A DNA stretch of 64,000 nt from assembly GCA_031394355.1 (NCBI GenBank), contig JANNSU010000022.1, positions 93,215 to 157,214 on the forward strand. The letters are read 5' to 3'. Origin of the DNA: JAEUMY01 sp031394355 (GTDB lineage Bacteria > Pseudomonadota > Gammaproteobacteria > Burkholderiales > Usitatibacteraceae). Made by a program: the position numbers and the translations under genes. Positions 24,776 through 33,589 of this stretch are shown here, in pieces (position 1 is the stretch's first letter; the number at the start of each line of letters is the position of its first letter). The notes beneath the pieces were generated by a model, which made no database searches, had not been told where the DNA came from, and saw only the letters and a program-made list of their open reading frames with translations.

Positions 24776-27517
24776 TCATCGCCCCGCCACCTCGTCATAA
24801 ACCAACTGCATTCGCGTCACCCGATCCGCCAGCGTCTCGCTGGACAACTTCTCGTAGAGCCGCTCCACCATCAGCGGAAACGCAAACGGTGACGGCCGGT
24901 CGGTCTTGCTCACCAGCAACTGCATGCCCTCGAACCGCTGCATGGCGGCACTCAGACGCGAATATTCGAGCTCACGCTGCAGCACCTCATTGCGCGTCTG
25001 TCCCAGCAGCGGATTGGTGGCATCAAAGCGCGCGAACACGTCGTATATCAAGCCGCTCGACGCCTGCAGCTGCTTGTTGGACTTGCCCGCCCCCGGATAG
25101 CCCTGGAACACGAGCCCGGCCACACGTGCGATCTCGCGGAAGTGGCGTTTGGCCAGCTCGGCGGCGTTCAGGCTGGCGACAACATCCTCGAACAGGTTGT
25201 CAGACGAGAGGAGACCCGCACGCAGCGCGCCATGCAGGTTGATCTCGTCCTTGGCCATGAGCTCGAAACCGTAGTCATTCACCGAGAAGGTAAAGGTCAC
25301 TGCCTTCAACAGACCGATGCGGTAGCCAAACAATGCAGCCAGCGCGGTATGCACAGCGCGGCCTTCGAACGGAAAGCAGAACAGATGATGTCCTTCGCGC
25401 GAGCGGGCCTGCTCGAACAGCAGCTCATGCCGACGCGGAATACGTGACCACAGACGCTGCACTTTCAAAAGCTTCTCCACGACAGCGAACTCAGGCTCAT
25501 GCACGCCGCCCGCGAGATGTCGCTCCAGCAGCTCGCGCACGCTCTCCGCCAATTGCGAGGAGAGCGGCATGCGCCCGCCGTTCCAGCGCGGCACCGTCGG
25601 GCGTGACGGCGGGGCAGATTTCACGTAGCACGTCATGTCCAGCATGCGGATGAATTCCAGCGTGCGGCCGGCAAAGATGAACGCATCACCCGGCGAGAGG
25701 CGCGCGGCGAAACTCTCCTCGACAAATCCCAGCTTCTTGCCGCCGATGCCTCTGCCCATCACGACAGCCACCGATGCATCCGACACGATGGTGCCGATGT
25801 TCATGCGATGGCGGCGCGCGATGGTGGCGTTCTCCACGCGATACACGCCATCACGTTCCACCACCTTGCGGTAGTCCTCGTAGGCGGATAGCGCAGCGCC
25901 ACCCTTGGTGACGAAATCGAGTGCCCAGTTCCATTCCTCGCGCGTGAGATCGCGATAGCTCCACGCGCTCGTGACTTCCGCGAATAGCTCATCGGAGCGA
26001 AAACCCTCGCCCAACGCGAGCGTCACCAGATGCTGCGTGAGCAGATCCAGCGGCTTATTGATGAGCGGGCGCGACTCGATTTTTCCTGCCTGCGCGGCCA
26101 CGCGTGCGGCGGCGGCCTCGATGTATTCGAACGCATGACTGGGCACGCAGGAGGCGCGCGACACCTGCCCCGGGGCATGGCCGCTGCGGCCTGCACGTTG
26201 CAGCAGGCGCGCGACACCTTTCGGGCTGCCCACCTGCAGCACCCGCTCCACCGGCGAGAAATCCACGCCCAAGTCGAGGCTCGATGTGGCCACCACGGCC
26301 TTCAGGCTGCCGTCTTTCAACCCGCCTTCCACCCAGCGCCGCACGTCAAGATCCAGCGAGCCGTGATGCAGCGCGATCTCGCCTGCCCACTCCGGCTTGG
26401 CGGCGAGCAAGCCCTGATACCAGAGCTCGGCCTGCGAGCGCGTGTTGGTGAAGACGAGCGTGCTCTTCGATTGCTCGATGGCCTTGATGACTTCACCCAG
26501 CATGACCAGCCCCAGATGCCCGGCCCAGGGGAAGCGCTCACCTTCCGGCGGCATGAGCGTGTCGATGACGATCTGCTTGTCGGTTGCGCCATGGATGATG
26601 ATGCCGCGAGGCGGTTGTCGTTCCTTACCCCCTCTCCCCCACCCCTCTCCCACGAGGGGAGAGGGGAGTTCACCGTAGCCCGGATGCAGCGCAGCGGAAT
26701 CCGGGACCGGCACACCGAGCAAGCACGCCATTGCCTCATCCAGATTGCCCAACGTGGCAGACACCCCCCACACGCGCATGGCCGGGTTCCAGCGCCGCAA
26801 CCGCGCCAGCGCCAGCTCGGTCTGCACGCCGCGCTTGGTGCCCATCAATTCGTGCCATTCATCAACGACCACACTGCGAATATTTGCAAGCGTTTCCCTG
26901 GCCGTTGCAGAGCTCAGCATCAGCGACAAACTCTCCGGTGTCGTCACCAGCACAGTGGGCAGGCGCTTGGCCTGACGCGCGCGTTCGGCACTCGACGTGT
27001 CACCCGTCCGTGCGCCAACTGTCCACGGCAACCCTAGCGCCTCGACTGGCTTTTGCAAAGACGCGAGCGTGTCGGCAGCGAGTGCCCGCATGGGCGTGAT
27101 CCAGAGCACGGTGAGTGGTTCGGGCTTTGCGATTTTGCTGGCGGTCTTGAAATCCCCCCTGCCCCCCTTTTTCAAAGGGGGGTTCTCACCCATTGGAACG
27201 CTGTTACTCCCCCCTTTGCAAAAGGGGGGCTGGGGGGGATTTACTTCGTGACCTTTGAAAGCGGGGGGCTGGGGTGGATTTACTTCGTGACCTTTGCAAA
27301 AGGGGGGCTGGGGGGGATTTTCAGCGCACCAATCGGGATTGTGTTCCAACCACTCCATCACCGGCCCCAAAAATGCAGCCAGCGTCTTGCCCGTCCCGGT
27401 TGCAGAGTGGATCAAGCCACTGTCACTGCCGAGGTGCGCTGCCCACACCTCCCGCTGGAACGCGAACGGCTGCCAGTCGCGCGTGGCAAACCACGCCTCG
27501 ATGTGTGGATGCATCAT
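24776..27517 (-). CDS. ligase-associated DEXH-box helicase (Lhr-like) with in-frame repeat insertions
   Basis: A 913-residue superfamily 2 helicase. Walker A SATGTGKT is near residue 38, DEWHE gives the DExH box, SATLGN is motif III, and a second RecA domain with RLLQRAGRSGH and a winged-helix/Lhr C-terminal region follow. Two insertions break the N-terminal half: residues ~67-127 translate a 39 bp tandem repeat (KGHEVNPPQPPFC) and ~268-299 translate two other dispersed repeats (PSPLVGEGWG). Both preserve the frame. Without them the length is close to the family norm. The start overlaps the HDAC-like stop. Degenerate palindromes are at 24958 and 26876. Confidence 0.88.
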   Translation of the reverse strand: MMHPHIEAWFATRDWQPFAFQREVWAAHLGSDSGLIHSATGTGKTLAAFLGPVMEWLEHNPDWCAENPPQPPFCKGHEVNPPQPPAFKGHEVNPPQPPFCKGGSNSVPMGENPPLKKGGRGDFKTASKIAKPEPLTVLWITPMRALAADTLASLQKPVEALGLPWTVGARTGDTSSAERARQAKRLPTVLVTTPESLSLMLSSATARETLANIRSVVVDEWHELMGTKRGVQTELALARLRRWNPAMRVWGVSATLGNLDEAMACLLGVPVPDSAALHPGYGELPSPLVGEGWGRGGKERQPPRGIIIHGATDKQIVIDTLMPPEGERFPWAGHLGLVMLGEVIKAIEQSKSTLVFTNTRSQAELWYQGLLAAKPEWAGEIALHHGSLDLDVRRWVEGGLKDGSLKAVVATSSLDLGVDFSPVERVLQVGSPKGVARLLQRAGRSGHAPGQVSRASCVPSHAFEYIEAAAARVAAQAGKIESRPLINKPLDLLTQHLVTLALGEGFRSDELFAEVTSAWSYRDLTREEWNWALDFVTKGGAALSAYEDYRKVVERDGVYRVENATIARRHRMNIGTIVSDASVAVVMGRGIGGKKLGFVEESFAARLSPGDAFIFAGRTLEFIRMLDMTCYVKSAPPSRPTVPRWNGGRMPLSSQLAESVRELLERHLAGGVHEPEFAVVEKLLKVQRLWSRIPRRHELLFEQARSREGHHLFCFPFEGRAVHTALAALFGYRIGLLKAVTFTFSVNDYGFELMAKDEINLHGALRAGLLSSDNLFEDVVASLNAAELAKRHFREIARVAGLVFQGYPGAGKSNKQLQASSGLIYDVFARFDATNPLLGQTRNEVLQRELEYSRLSAAMQRFEGMQLLVSKTDRPSPFAFPLMVERLYEKLSSETLADRVTRMQLVYDEVAGR
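26620..26712. repeat. dispersed repeats inserted in the helicase gene (GAGAGGGG and CCGGATGCAGCGC types)
   Basis: Two familiar intergenic-type palindromes sit side by side: CCCCTCTCCC...GGGGAGAGGGG (about 26629-26668) and CCCGGATGCAGCGCAGCGGAATCCGGG-like sequence (about 26681-26707). The second type recurs as an inverted pair at 55783-55862. Here both are translated as part of the helicase. Confidence 0.8.
27152..27325. repeat. 39 bp tandem repeat with CCTTTGCAAAAGGGGGG core inside the helicase gene
   Basis: Three units of about 39 bp (GGGGGGCTGGGGGGATTT plus ACTTCGTGACCTTTGCAAAA) end at 27325, and a related inverted arm lies at 27152-27190. Because 39 is 13 codons, the frame is kept. The same core occurs outside genes at 43629-43667 and 51700-51727. 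Confidence 0.85.
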
Positions 27518-28425
27518 CAGCCAAGCAGCCGGCGTGCAGCGAGCAAGGTTGCGGCGTGAATGTCCACCGTGTCCCGGATGTCGCGGGCATAGCCGCCCGC
27601 CATCGCGATGGCGACGGGAACGCCGGCGTTCTTGAGGCGTGACAGCACCAACTCGTCCCGCGCCAGGAGCCCCGCTTTCGTGAGCTTCAGCCGACCCAGC
27701 CGGTCATCTTCAAAGGGATCGGCACCTGCAAGATAGATTGCGAGATCGGGTTGATGCCTTCGCAAGACATACAAGACATACTCCAGAGCACTGTCCAGTG
27801 CTTGCGAATATTCGCGGTCGCCGGTGCCATCAGGCAGATCGATATCGAGATCGCTGGTGGCTTCGCGGCGGAAAGGATAGTTGCGCGCACCATGCATGGA
27901 AAAGGTGAACACGGTGTTGTCGTCTGCAAAAATGGCAGCCGTGCCATTGCCCTGATGGACATCGCAATCGATGACAGCAACGCGCTGGGCCAAGCCTTCG
28001 GCCTGCATGGCACGCGCAGCGATGGCGGCATCATTGAACACGCAGAAGCCCTCACCCTTGGCATAGCCAGCGTGATGCGTCCCGCCCGCGAGATTGGCAG
28101 CCCAGCCGCGCTGCAACGCCAGTCTCGCCGCAGCCAGCGTGGCACCGGACGATCTGCGCGAGCGCTCCACCATTTCCAGGCTCCACGGGAAGCCGATCTC
28201 GCGGATTTCCGCCTTCGTCAGCGCGCCGGATTGCACTCGTTGCAGATAGTCCGGGCAATGCGCGCGAGCTATTTCCTCATCCGTCGCGGCCGGTGGCACG
28301 CAGAAATCGGCCGCCGAGAACGCGCCGCTCTCTTCCAGCCGCTCGCGCAGCAGCGCGTACTTGGCCATCGGGAAGCGATGACCGTCGGGGAGGGGAAGGA
28401 CAAACTGGTCGGCGTAGAACAGCAC
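27517..28425 (-). CDS. histone deacetylase family protein (class II-like)
   Basis: A 302-residue zinc hydrolase of the HDAC/acetoin-utilisation family. It has GGTHHAGYAKGEGFCVFND (His-His charge relay and substrate channel), VIDCDVHQGNGT (zinc Asp/His) and AGADPFEDDRLG (second zinc Asp). Bacterial members remove acetyl groups from proteins or polyamines; the substrate here is unknown. The stop overlaps the helicase start (TGATG). A palindrome copy (27804-27815) encodes REYSQAL. Confidence 0.9.
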   Translation of the reverse strand: MLFYADQFVLPLPDGHRFPMAKYALLRERLEESGAFSAADFCVPPAATDEEIARAHCPDYLQRVQSGALTKAEIREIGFPWSLEMVERSRRSSGATLAAARLALQRGWAANLAGGTHHAGYAKGEGFCVFNDAAIAARAMQAEGLAQRVAVIDCDVHQGNGTAAIFADDNTVFTFSMHGARNYPFRREATSDLDIDLPDGTGDREYSQALDSALEYVLYVLRRHQPDLAIYLAGADPFEDDRLGRLKLTKAGLLARDELVLSRLKNAGVPVAIAMAGGYARDIRDTVDIHAATLLAARRLLG

Positions 28426-28466
28426 GGTGCGAATATTCGCATACCGTGCTCCGGATTTTGGTCAGA

Positions 28467-30242
28467 TCAAAACCATGCCATGCAAGCCTTGTCGGCATTT
28501 GCTCCCGGCTTCACAAAATATTGCGGCACCAGATCAGCCATTTCCTTCACCGGGCGATAGTCCATTTTTCGCAACTGTCCTTCGGAATCCTCGACCGATA
28601 TCTTCACGTCGTTCTCGATGTCGTCATGCCGGATCGAGAGGCCTCGGGTCTTCATGCCGTCGCGCAGCCCCGCGCGCCAGGCCGCGCTGCCTTCCACCAC
28701 GCCGGTCATGACGCGGGTCTTGATGGTCTCATTTACATTGAAACCGGCCTCGTACCGCACCATGCGCACATCGCGCTTTTCGTAACAGGGACCGAGCAGC
28801 TCGCCCGTCAGCTCCACCGTTTCGCCACGATCAATGAAACGCTGGACATCGTTGTCGATGCCCGCCAGCTTGGGCTTCAGTGCGCCGAGCAGCCGGGTCG
28901 TGGCCAGCTCGCCATTCGCATCCTTCGTCTGCAGGCCGGTCAGCACCGCATCCAGCGACTCGCCCTTTGCATTCAAGGCCGCATGCCAGCGCAGCGCCAC
29001 CAGTTCACCACGCTGATACGGCATGTCACCCGCGTCACGGCGCTTCCAGAAGTTGTCGGCCGTGGTGCGGTTGTCGAGGTTGCGGGCAGGCGAAGCAAGG
29101 TAGCGGCGAATGACGCCATTGACCGCGTCGGCATACCGCTCGCGATTCCACAGGCCGGACTTCACGAGCAGGCGATGGGTGAGATAGTTGGTGAAGCCTT
29201 CGGAGAGCCAGTAGCTCAATCCCTCATCCGCGCCGGATGCCATGATGCCGATACGGCTCGGGACCCAGCTATGCAGGTGTTCGTGACCGATGAGAAAGTC
29301 GAATGCCGGGCTGGTCACCTTGAAATCCGCCGCAGTATGCATGGCGAAGGCATGGTGGAGCGCAGTGCCACCGTAACTGCCACCGGCTGAAGAGTTCGGA
29401 ATGTGGGTGATGAGGAAATGCGGGAAGTCGAAGTCATTCCAGAATTCGCGATGTGCAGCCACCAGCTTGTGCGTCGCCGTGACAAACTCGCCGTCCGCAA
29501 ACTGCCGCTCGCCGCGAAGGGCAATGTAGAGCGGCTGATCGCGAATCATGACCTTGTGCAGGCGAAAATCGCCACCGACATACACGGCATGGCGTGCCAA
29601 CTGCACTGCGACGTTCTGCATGGTCCAGATCGTGGTGGTTCCGTTCTTGACACCATGACTGCTGGCCAGGGTCCATTCTGCCGGGAGACCACGCCACTCG
29701 ATGATGAGTGTGATCGCATCCTTCTCACCGAATTGCGTCGGCTGGATGAACGCTGCATGGCCGATGAGCTGAAACCAGGTCGGCTCCAGAATGGGATCGT
29801 AGAAGGTGCTGTGTTCCAGCTTTTCGCGAGACTTGTTGTGCACTTCGTAGCGAAGCTTCAGCGGCTGGCTGGCGGGGCGGTTGGCCTTGTGCACCAGGAT
29901 GCGCTGCGCAGGTTTGACGCCGTCCTTGATCACCACGCCAGGATCAAAACTCTCCAGATTGCGAATATTCGCAACGAAATTGCGTCCCGGGCCGAATTCG
30001 TCGGGAAGGTCGATGATGGTTTCCGTGCCGGGCCGGGCGGGGAATCGGGCCTCGACCAGAAAGTGCCGGCTCTCGGACTGCCATCGGGGCGTGAGGATGA
30101 AGTGGACCTTCGGCAGTGCCGCTGCGGCCTTGCTGGCTGCCACTTTTTGTGGCGTGGCAGCGTGGCCCAAAGCGGTCAGTGGAAGCAGTCCTGCTGTCAG
30201 CAGTGCAACAAGGTATCGGGAAATGAGAGTGTTCGTAGACAT
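28467..30242 (-). CDS. M61-family metallopeptidase, exported
   Basis: A 591-residue protein with signal peptide (LLPLTALGHA). The zinc motif HEHLH is in FLIGHEHLHSW, with the third ligand Glu in SEGFTNY, and a C-terminal PDZ-like segment (VMTGVVEGSAAWRAGLRDGM) follows, the plan of glycyl aminopeptidases. The second M61 protein at 62181-63980 is a cytosolic-looking paralogue. Start MSTNTLIS at 30242. It is divergent from the HExxH gene at 30439. A palindrome copy (29961-29972) encodes ANIRNLE. Confidence 0.88.
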   Translation of the reverse strand: MSTNTLISRYLVALLTAGLLPLTALGHAATPQKVAASKAAAALPKVHFILTPRWQSESRHFLVEARFPARPGTETIIDLPDEFGPGRNFVANIRNLESFDPGVVIKDGVKPAQRILVHKANRPASQPLKLRYEVHNKSREKLEHSTFYDPILEPTWFQLIGHAAFIQPTQFGEKDAITLIIEWRGLPAEWTLASSHGVKNGTTTIWTMQNVAVQLARHAVYVGGDFRLHKVMIRDQPLYIALRGERQFADGEFVTATHKLVAAHREFWNDFDFPHFLITHIPNSSAGGSYGGTALHHAFAMHTAADFKVTSPAFDFLIGHEHLHSWVPSRIGIMASGADEGLSYWLSEGFTNYLTHRLLVKSGLWNRERYADAVNGVIRRYLASPARNLDNRTTADNFWKRRDAGDMPYQRGELVALRWHAALNAKGESLDAVLTGLQTKDANGELATTRLLGALKPKLAGIDNDVQRFIDRGETVELTGELLGPCYEKRDVRMVRYEAGFNVNETIKTRVMTGVVEGSAAWRAGLRDGMKTRGLSIRHDDIENDVKISVEDSEGQLRKMDYRPVKEMADLVPQYFVKPGANADKACMAWF

Positions 30243-30438
30243 GATCGTGATTGAAAATGAATAGCCTGACAGCATGCCCGGCGTGACGCTGAACCTGGCG
30301 TGCCAGGCGACGAGTTGCAGATTTCGCGTGCCGAACCTGCCCAGTCGCCGGGATTGAAGTCCTCGACTGCGCCCCGACAATTCGACGGGCAAATGTTGTA
30401 TTGTCCGATGACGCAGAAATAGTTCCTGAGACCCCATC

Positions 30439-31176
30439 ATGCCCTTCCCCTTTTACGACAAACTCAACCCCGCCCGCCAGCGCATCTACCGTGCCAGCGA
30501 CGCCATCCCGAAAATCGAGATTGCGAATATTCGCATGATGGCACCTCAGGTCCAGCAGATCGAACGCGCCCTCATGACTTCCAACCGCGCCGCCACCGAA
30601 CAGGCGTGCCAGGCGCTGGTCAACGCGCTCAACACGCAGGTGAAAACACCGGCCGTGCGCGTGAAGGTCCTTGAGCGGCGCCCGTCGGACGATTTCGGCG
30701 AGCTGCATGGCCTGTACGAGCCGGACAACGGCGGCAAGGTCGCAACCGTTACGATCTGGATGCGCACGGCGCAGAAGGATCAGGTGGTGAAGTTCCGCAC
30801 CTTCCTGCGCACGCTCATCCACGAGATGTGCCATCACTTCGACTATGAGCATCTTCGTCTGGCCGAGACGTTCCACACCGATGGCTTCTACCAGCGCGAG
30901 TCGGTGCTGCTGAAGGAGTTGCTGGGAGAGCCGGTGACAGAGTTCGTTGCCCACAGTGGGCGGCCCCAGCCGGGCAAGCCTGCGACGGGGAGTGGCGGCA
31001 GAACCGGTCGTCCGTCCCCGCCCGCCGGGGCCCATCCCGGCGCACGCGCAAAGTCAGCCAAGCCAGCACCGGCCAGCCCGAAGCCGCCTCGCGCTGCGCC
31101 CCTGCCCAAACCGGCCCCCAAGCCCGCGACCGTCATCGTGCGCAAACCCGTGCGGACACCGACCGATCCCAGCTGA
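30439..31176 (+). CDS. SprT-like zinc metalloprotein with Pro/Ala/Lys tail
   Basis: A 245-residue protein. The helix RTLIHEMCHHFDY carries HExxH, followed by HTDGFYQRE, which may give the third ligand, as in SprT-like peptidases. From about residue 175 the chain is a basic, proline-rich low-complexity tail that could bind DNA. A palindrome copy (30523-30534) encodes IANIRMM. I do not recognise a named family beyond the zinc motif. Confidence 0.75.
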   Translation: MPFPFYDKLNPARQRIYRASDAIPKIEIANIRMMAPQVQQIERALMTSNRAATEQACQALVNALNTQVKTPAVRVKVLERRPSDDFGELHGLYEPDNGGKVATVTIWMRTAQKDQVVKFRTFLRTLIHEMCHHFDYEHLRLAETFHTDGFYQRESVLLKELLGEPVTEFVAHSGRPQPGKPATGSGGRTGRPSPPAGAHPGARAKSAKPAPASPKPPRAAPLPKPAPKPATVIVRKPVRTPTDPS

Positions 31177-31228
31177 GCGGCGGATGATCAATGCCCATTC
31201 ATGATGGCCCGGACAGGATGGCGGCAGC

Positions 31229-32095
31229 ATGACGAGCCGCGCTCGACTGCACCAGATCTTCTACTCTGATGCCACCCGCGTCGCCCTCGATCCGGGCTTC
31301 ACGCCGCTGGATAATCTGGCGAACGAGCGGCCAGACTGGCGCGAGTACTGGCCCATCCGCCGGGTCTTGCTGACCGAGACGCTGGACGAGACATGCTTCC
31401 ATGGTTTCTTCTCGCCCAAGTTCGGCGAGAAGACGGGGCTCAAGTCGGATGATTGCCTGGCACTGATTGCGCGGGCCGCACCTGACACGGATGTGGTGCT
31501 CTTCTCCCCGTTTTATGACCAGATCGCTTTCTACTGGAACATCTTCGAGCAGGCTGTCTCCCATCATCGCGGCCTCCTGCCCACGTTTCAGGCGGCTGCA
31601 GCATTGGTACAGCCGGGGGTGGCTATCGAGTCACTCATCACCGACTCGACCAACACCGTGTTCTCCAATTTCTTCGCGGCGCGGCCGCCGTTCTGGCGCG
31701 CGTGGCTCGCGGCAAATGAGCGACTCTTTGCCGAAGCGGAGTCCGGCACGGGTCCACTGCATGATGGCCTCAATGCGGAAGCGATCTATGGTCCCGGCCC
31801 GGTGGCGGCCAAGGTATTCATGATGGAGCGCGTGGCCACCCTGCTGCTGGCATCACAACCGGGCTGGAAAGTGCTGGTACGGGATCCGCACGAGTCGCCA
31901 GCCGAGCCGCTCTTCGCGATGTGGCAAGACGCGTTGATGCAGATGGATGCGCTGAAAATCGCGAGCCGACAAGAGCCGCAACGTGCACCGGAATTCTTCG
32001 CTGCGTTTCGCGATCTGCAGCGCAACATCGCAGCGCAATCGCGCGCTCAGCATGCCGCAGCAGGCGACAACGTGGCGACCGGGTCTACCGGCTGA
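31229..32095 (+). CDS. conserved hypothetical protein (polysaccharide-cluster type)
   Basis: A 288-residue soluble protein with the motifs FHGFFSPKFGEKTGL, DVVLFSPFYDQIAFYWNIFEQ and NTVFSNFFAARPPFWRAW. I recall similar segments in proteins encoded in surface-polysaccharide clusters, but no catalytic motif is evident and no other polysaccharide genes are close. It is convergent with the L7/L12-like gene; the ends overlap by 11 bp. Confidence 0.75.
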   Translation: MTSRARLHQIFYSDATRVALDPGFTPLDNLANERPDWREYWPIRRVLLTETLDETCFHGFFSPKFGEKTGLKSDDCLALIARAAPDTDVVLFSPFYDQIAFYWNIFEQAVSHHRGLLPTFQAAAALVQPGVAIESLITDSTNTVFSNFFAARPPFWRAWLAANERLFAEAESGTGPLHDGLNAEAIYGPGPVAAKVFMMERVATLLLASQPGWKVLVRDPHESPAEPLFAMWQDALMQMDALKIASRQEPQRAPEFFAAFRDLQRNIAAQSRAQHAAAGDNVATGSTG

Positions 32096-32351
32096 AGTAG
32101 CCGAACGCTGCCACGCAGCCGATAAGTACCATGATCGCCAGCACCCAGAACCCGCCGCGCGCTTCCTTCTGCCGTGTCTCCAGCTGCGCCTTCAACACGG
32201 GCTGGGTGGCGATCCATGCCTCGACACGACCCTTGGCTTCCTTGAGCCCGATGCCTTCAACTTCACGCACGATCTTGATGGCCTCAATGAGATTCCCCTC
32301 GGCCTCAAGGACAGCTTGGGCCTTTGGAGGAAGATCGGTCGCCGGCTTCAT
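32085..32351 (-). CDS. small membrane protein with ribosomal L7/L12 C-terminal-like domain
   Basis: An 88-residue protein. The first ~60 residues contain NLIEAIKIVREVEGIGLKEAK, the helix-strand of the L7/L12 C-terminal fold, and the C-terminus is a single membrane helix (FWVLAIMVLIGCVAAFGYF). Not a ribosomal protein; such L7/L12-like membrane proteins have unknown function. ATGA overlap with the GNAT gene upstream suggests coupling. Confidence 0.85.
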   Translation of the reverse strand: MKPATDLPPKAQAVLEAEGNLIEAIKIVREVEGIGLKEAKGRVEAWIATQPVLKAQLETRQKEARGGFWVLAIMVLIGCVAAFGYFSR

Positions 32352-32914
32352 GCGGACGCTCCGTAGAGATCGATACGGTCTGACAATGCAAGGCGGTATT
32401 TGTATAGCGCCTCGTCAGCATTGGGTAGCTTCACTTCGCCATCGCGGGTGAAGCCCAGCCGCTTGAGCAGCGCGTCTGAAGCATGATTGTCGAATGTGGC
32501 GATGGCGACAACGGTACGAACCTTCTTGTGGTGCCGCCCCCAGTCGAGCACGGCACGCGAAGCCTCTTCGGCGTAACCCTTGGCGCGATACTCTGGCAGA
32601 AATGCAAAGCCCAGATCCAGATCGTCGAGGCCATCGCGCTTGATGAGCCCGCAGATGCCGACCGGCGTGCCGAGATCTTTCAGCGATACACGCCAGAGGC
32701 CCACGCCATGCTTTGCATACATCGCCTGCGGACCATTCTTCAAGTAGCGCAGCGCATCGTCATCCGAGTGCACGTTCTTGTCGCCGATATAGCGCAACCA
32801 GCCCTTGTCGTTGACCAGCGCCCGGATGAACGCCAGATCGTTCTGGGTCAATTCGGCCAGCACGAGTCGGCTCGTCGGGATGGGCATCAACCCGGTCTGT
32901 TCAATGGTGTCCAT
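32348..32914 (-). CDS. GNAT family N-acetyltransferase (RimJ/RimL-like)
   Basis: A 188-residue acetyltransferase. TSRLVLAELTQND at the N-terminus, GICGLIKRDGLDDLDLGFAFLPEYRAKGYAEEA (acetyl-CoA binding loop) and NHASDALLKRLGF are the family marks. The substrate is unknown; relatives modify protein N-termini or small amines. Confidence 0.88.
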   Translation of the reverse strand: MDTIEQTGLMPIPTSRLVLAELTQNDLAFIRALVNDKGWLRYIGDKNVHSDDDALRYLKNGPQAMYAKHGVGLWRVSLKDLGTPVGICGLIKRDGLDDLDLGFAFLPEYRAKGYAEEASRAVLDWGRHHKKVRTVVAIATFDNHASDALLKRLGFTRDGEVKLPNADEALYKYRLALSDRIDLYGASA

Positions 32915-32916
32915 GC

Positions 32917-32995
32917 AAATTCCTCAATCGCCCCGAGTGCTCAGTTGTACTGAATGCTCAATCGTCCCGAATGCTCAGTTGTCCTGAATGATGAG
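32917..32995. repeat. short degenerate tandem repeat upstream of the GNAT gene
   Basis: About three copies of a ~20-29 bp unit (CCCGAATGCTCAGTTGTCCT type) lie between the GNAT gene and the DUF167 gene. They form the end of one gene and the leader of the other. No function evident. Confidence 0.55.
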
Positions 32996-33202
32996 ACGCT
33001 TCATTTTCGACGCCACGCCGCTCTTGATGGTCACGCGTGACTTGGCCAACCCGAAGTGACTCGCGACCAGCGCGATGACCGCCTCATTTGCCCTGCCCTC
33101 GACCGGCGGTGCATTCACCTCCGCAAGCCAGCTGCCGTCAGCCTGTTCGGTGAGTCGCGCATGACGCGAACTCGGTTTCACGCGCAGGCTCAATATCCTC
33201 AT
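32975..33202 (-). CDS. DUF167 (YggU) family protein
   Basis: A 75-residue protein with LRVKPSSRHARL, VNAPPVEGRANEAVIALVASHFG and SRVTIKSGVASKMKRL, the complete DUF167 core. Function unknown; usually near yggT, which is not seen here. Confidence 0.88.
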   Translation of the reverse strand: MRILSLRVKPSSRHARLTEQADGSWLAEVNAPPVEGRANEAVIALVASHFGLAKSRVTIKSGVASKMKRLIIQDN

Positions 33203-33232
33203 GCGCTGCCGACCTTTTGCATCCAGCAGGAC

Positions 33233-33502
33233 TCAACTACCTGGCGGCAGATTCTCGACCGGGACAGCAACTTTCTCCACCACCACACCCGGCTGGCTGA
33301 TCCAATGCTCAAACCCGTCGATGCTGTCCATCTGCTGTCTCGCATCAGTCACCATCCTGGACATCATCTCGCCCGGAATGGGCAGCAGGTACATCTGGCC
33401 AGCGCCGTCGGTGAACGTGAAGCCGCACACCTGGTTGGAGACATCAAAAAACGTGCCCATTTCGTTGGGCGGAATCACGACATCCGGAAGTTTCTTGCTC
33501 AT
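33233..33502 (-). CDS. hypothetical protein
   Basis: An 89-residue soluble protein (MSKKLPDVVIPPNEMGTFFD at the start, VPVENLPPGS at the end). No motif recognised. The codon pattern is ordinary and the frame fits tightly between its neighbours, so it is probably real. Start at 33502; Met at 33517 is possible. Confidence 0.6.
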   Translation of the reverse strand: MSKKLPDVVIPPNEMGTFFDVSNQVCGFTFTDGAGQMYLLPIPGEMMSRMVTDARQQMDSIDGFEHWISQPGVVVEKVAVPVENLPPGS

Positions 33503-33589
33503 GTTGGCACTTTCCATTTATTTAACTCTTACAGCTCTGCGGTACTGCCAACGCCAGCTAGCAGTGCGGATGGCATCGAATCCACGAAC

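Noticed and set aside
26030..27037. 335-codon open frame opposite the helicase
   Set aside because: Antisense of conserved helicase motifs; GC-rich genes commonly leave such frames.
32917..32995. CRISPR-like short repeats near the GNAT gene
   Set aside because: Only about three degenerate units without unique spacers of constant length.
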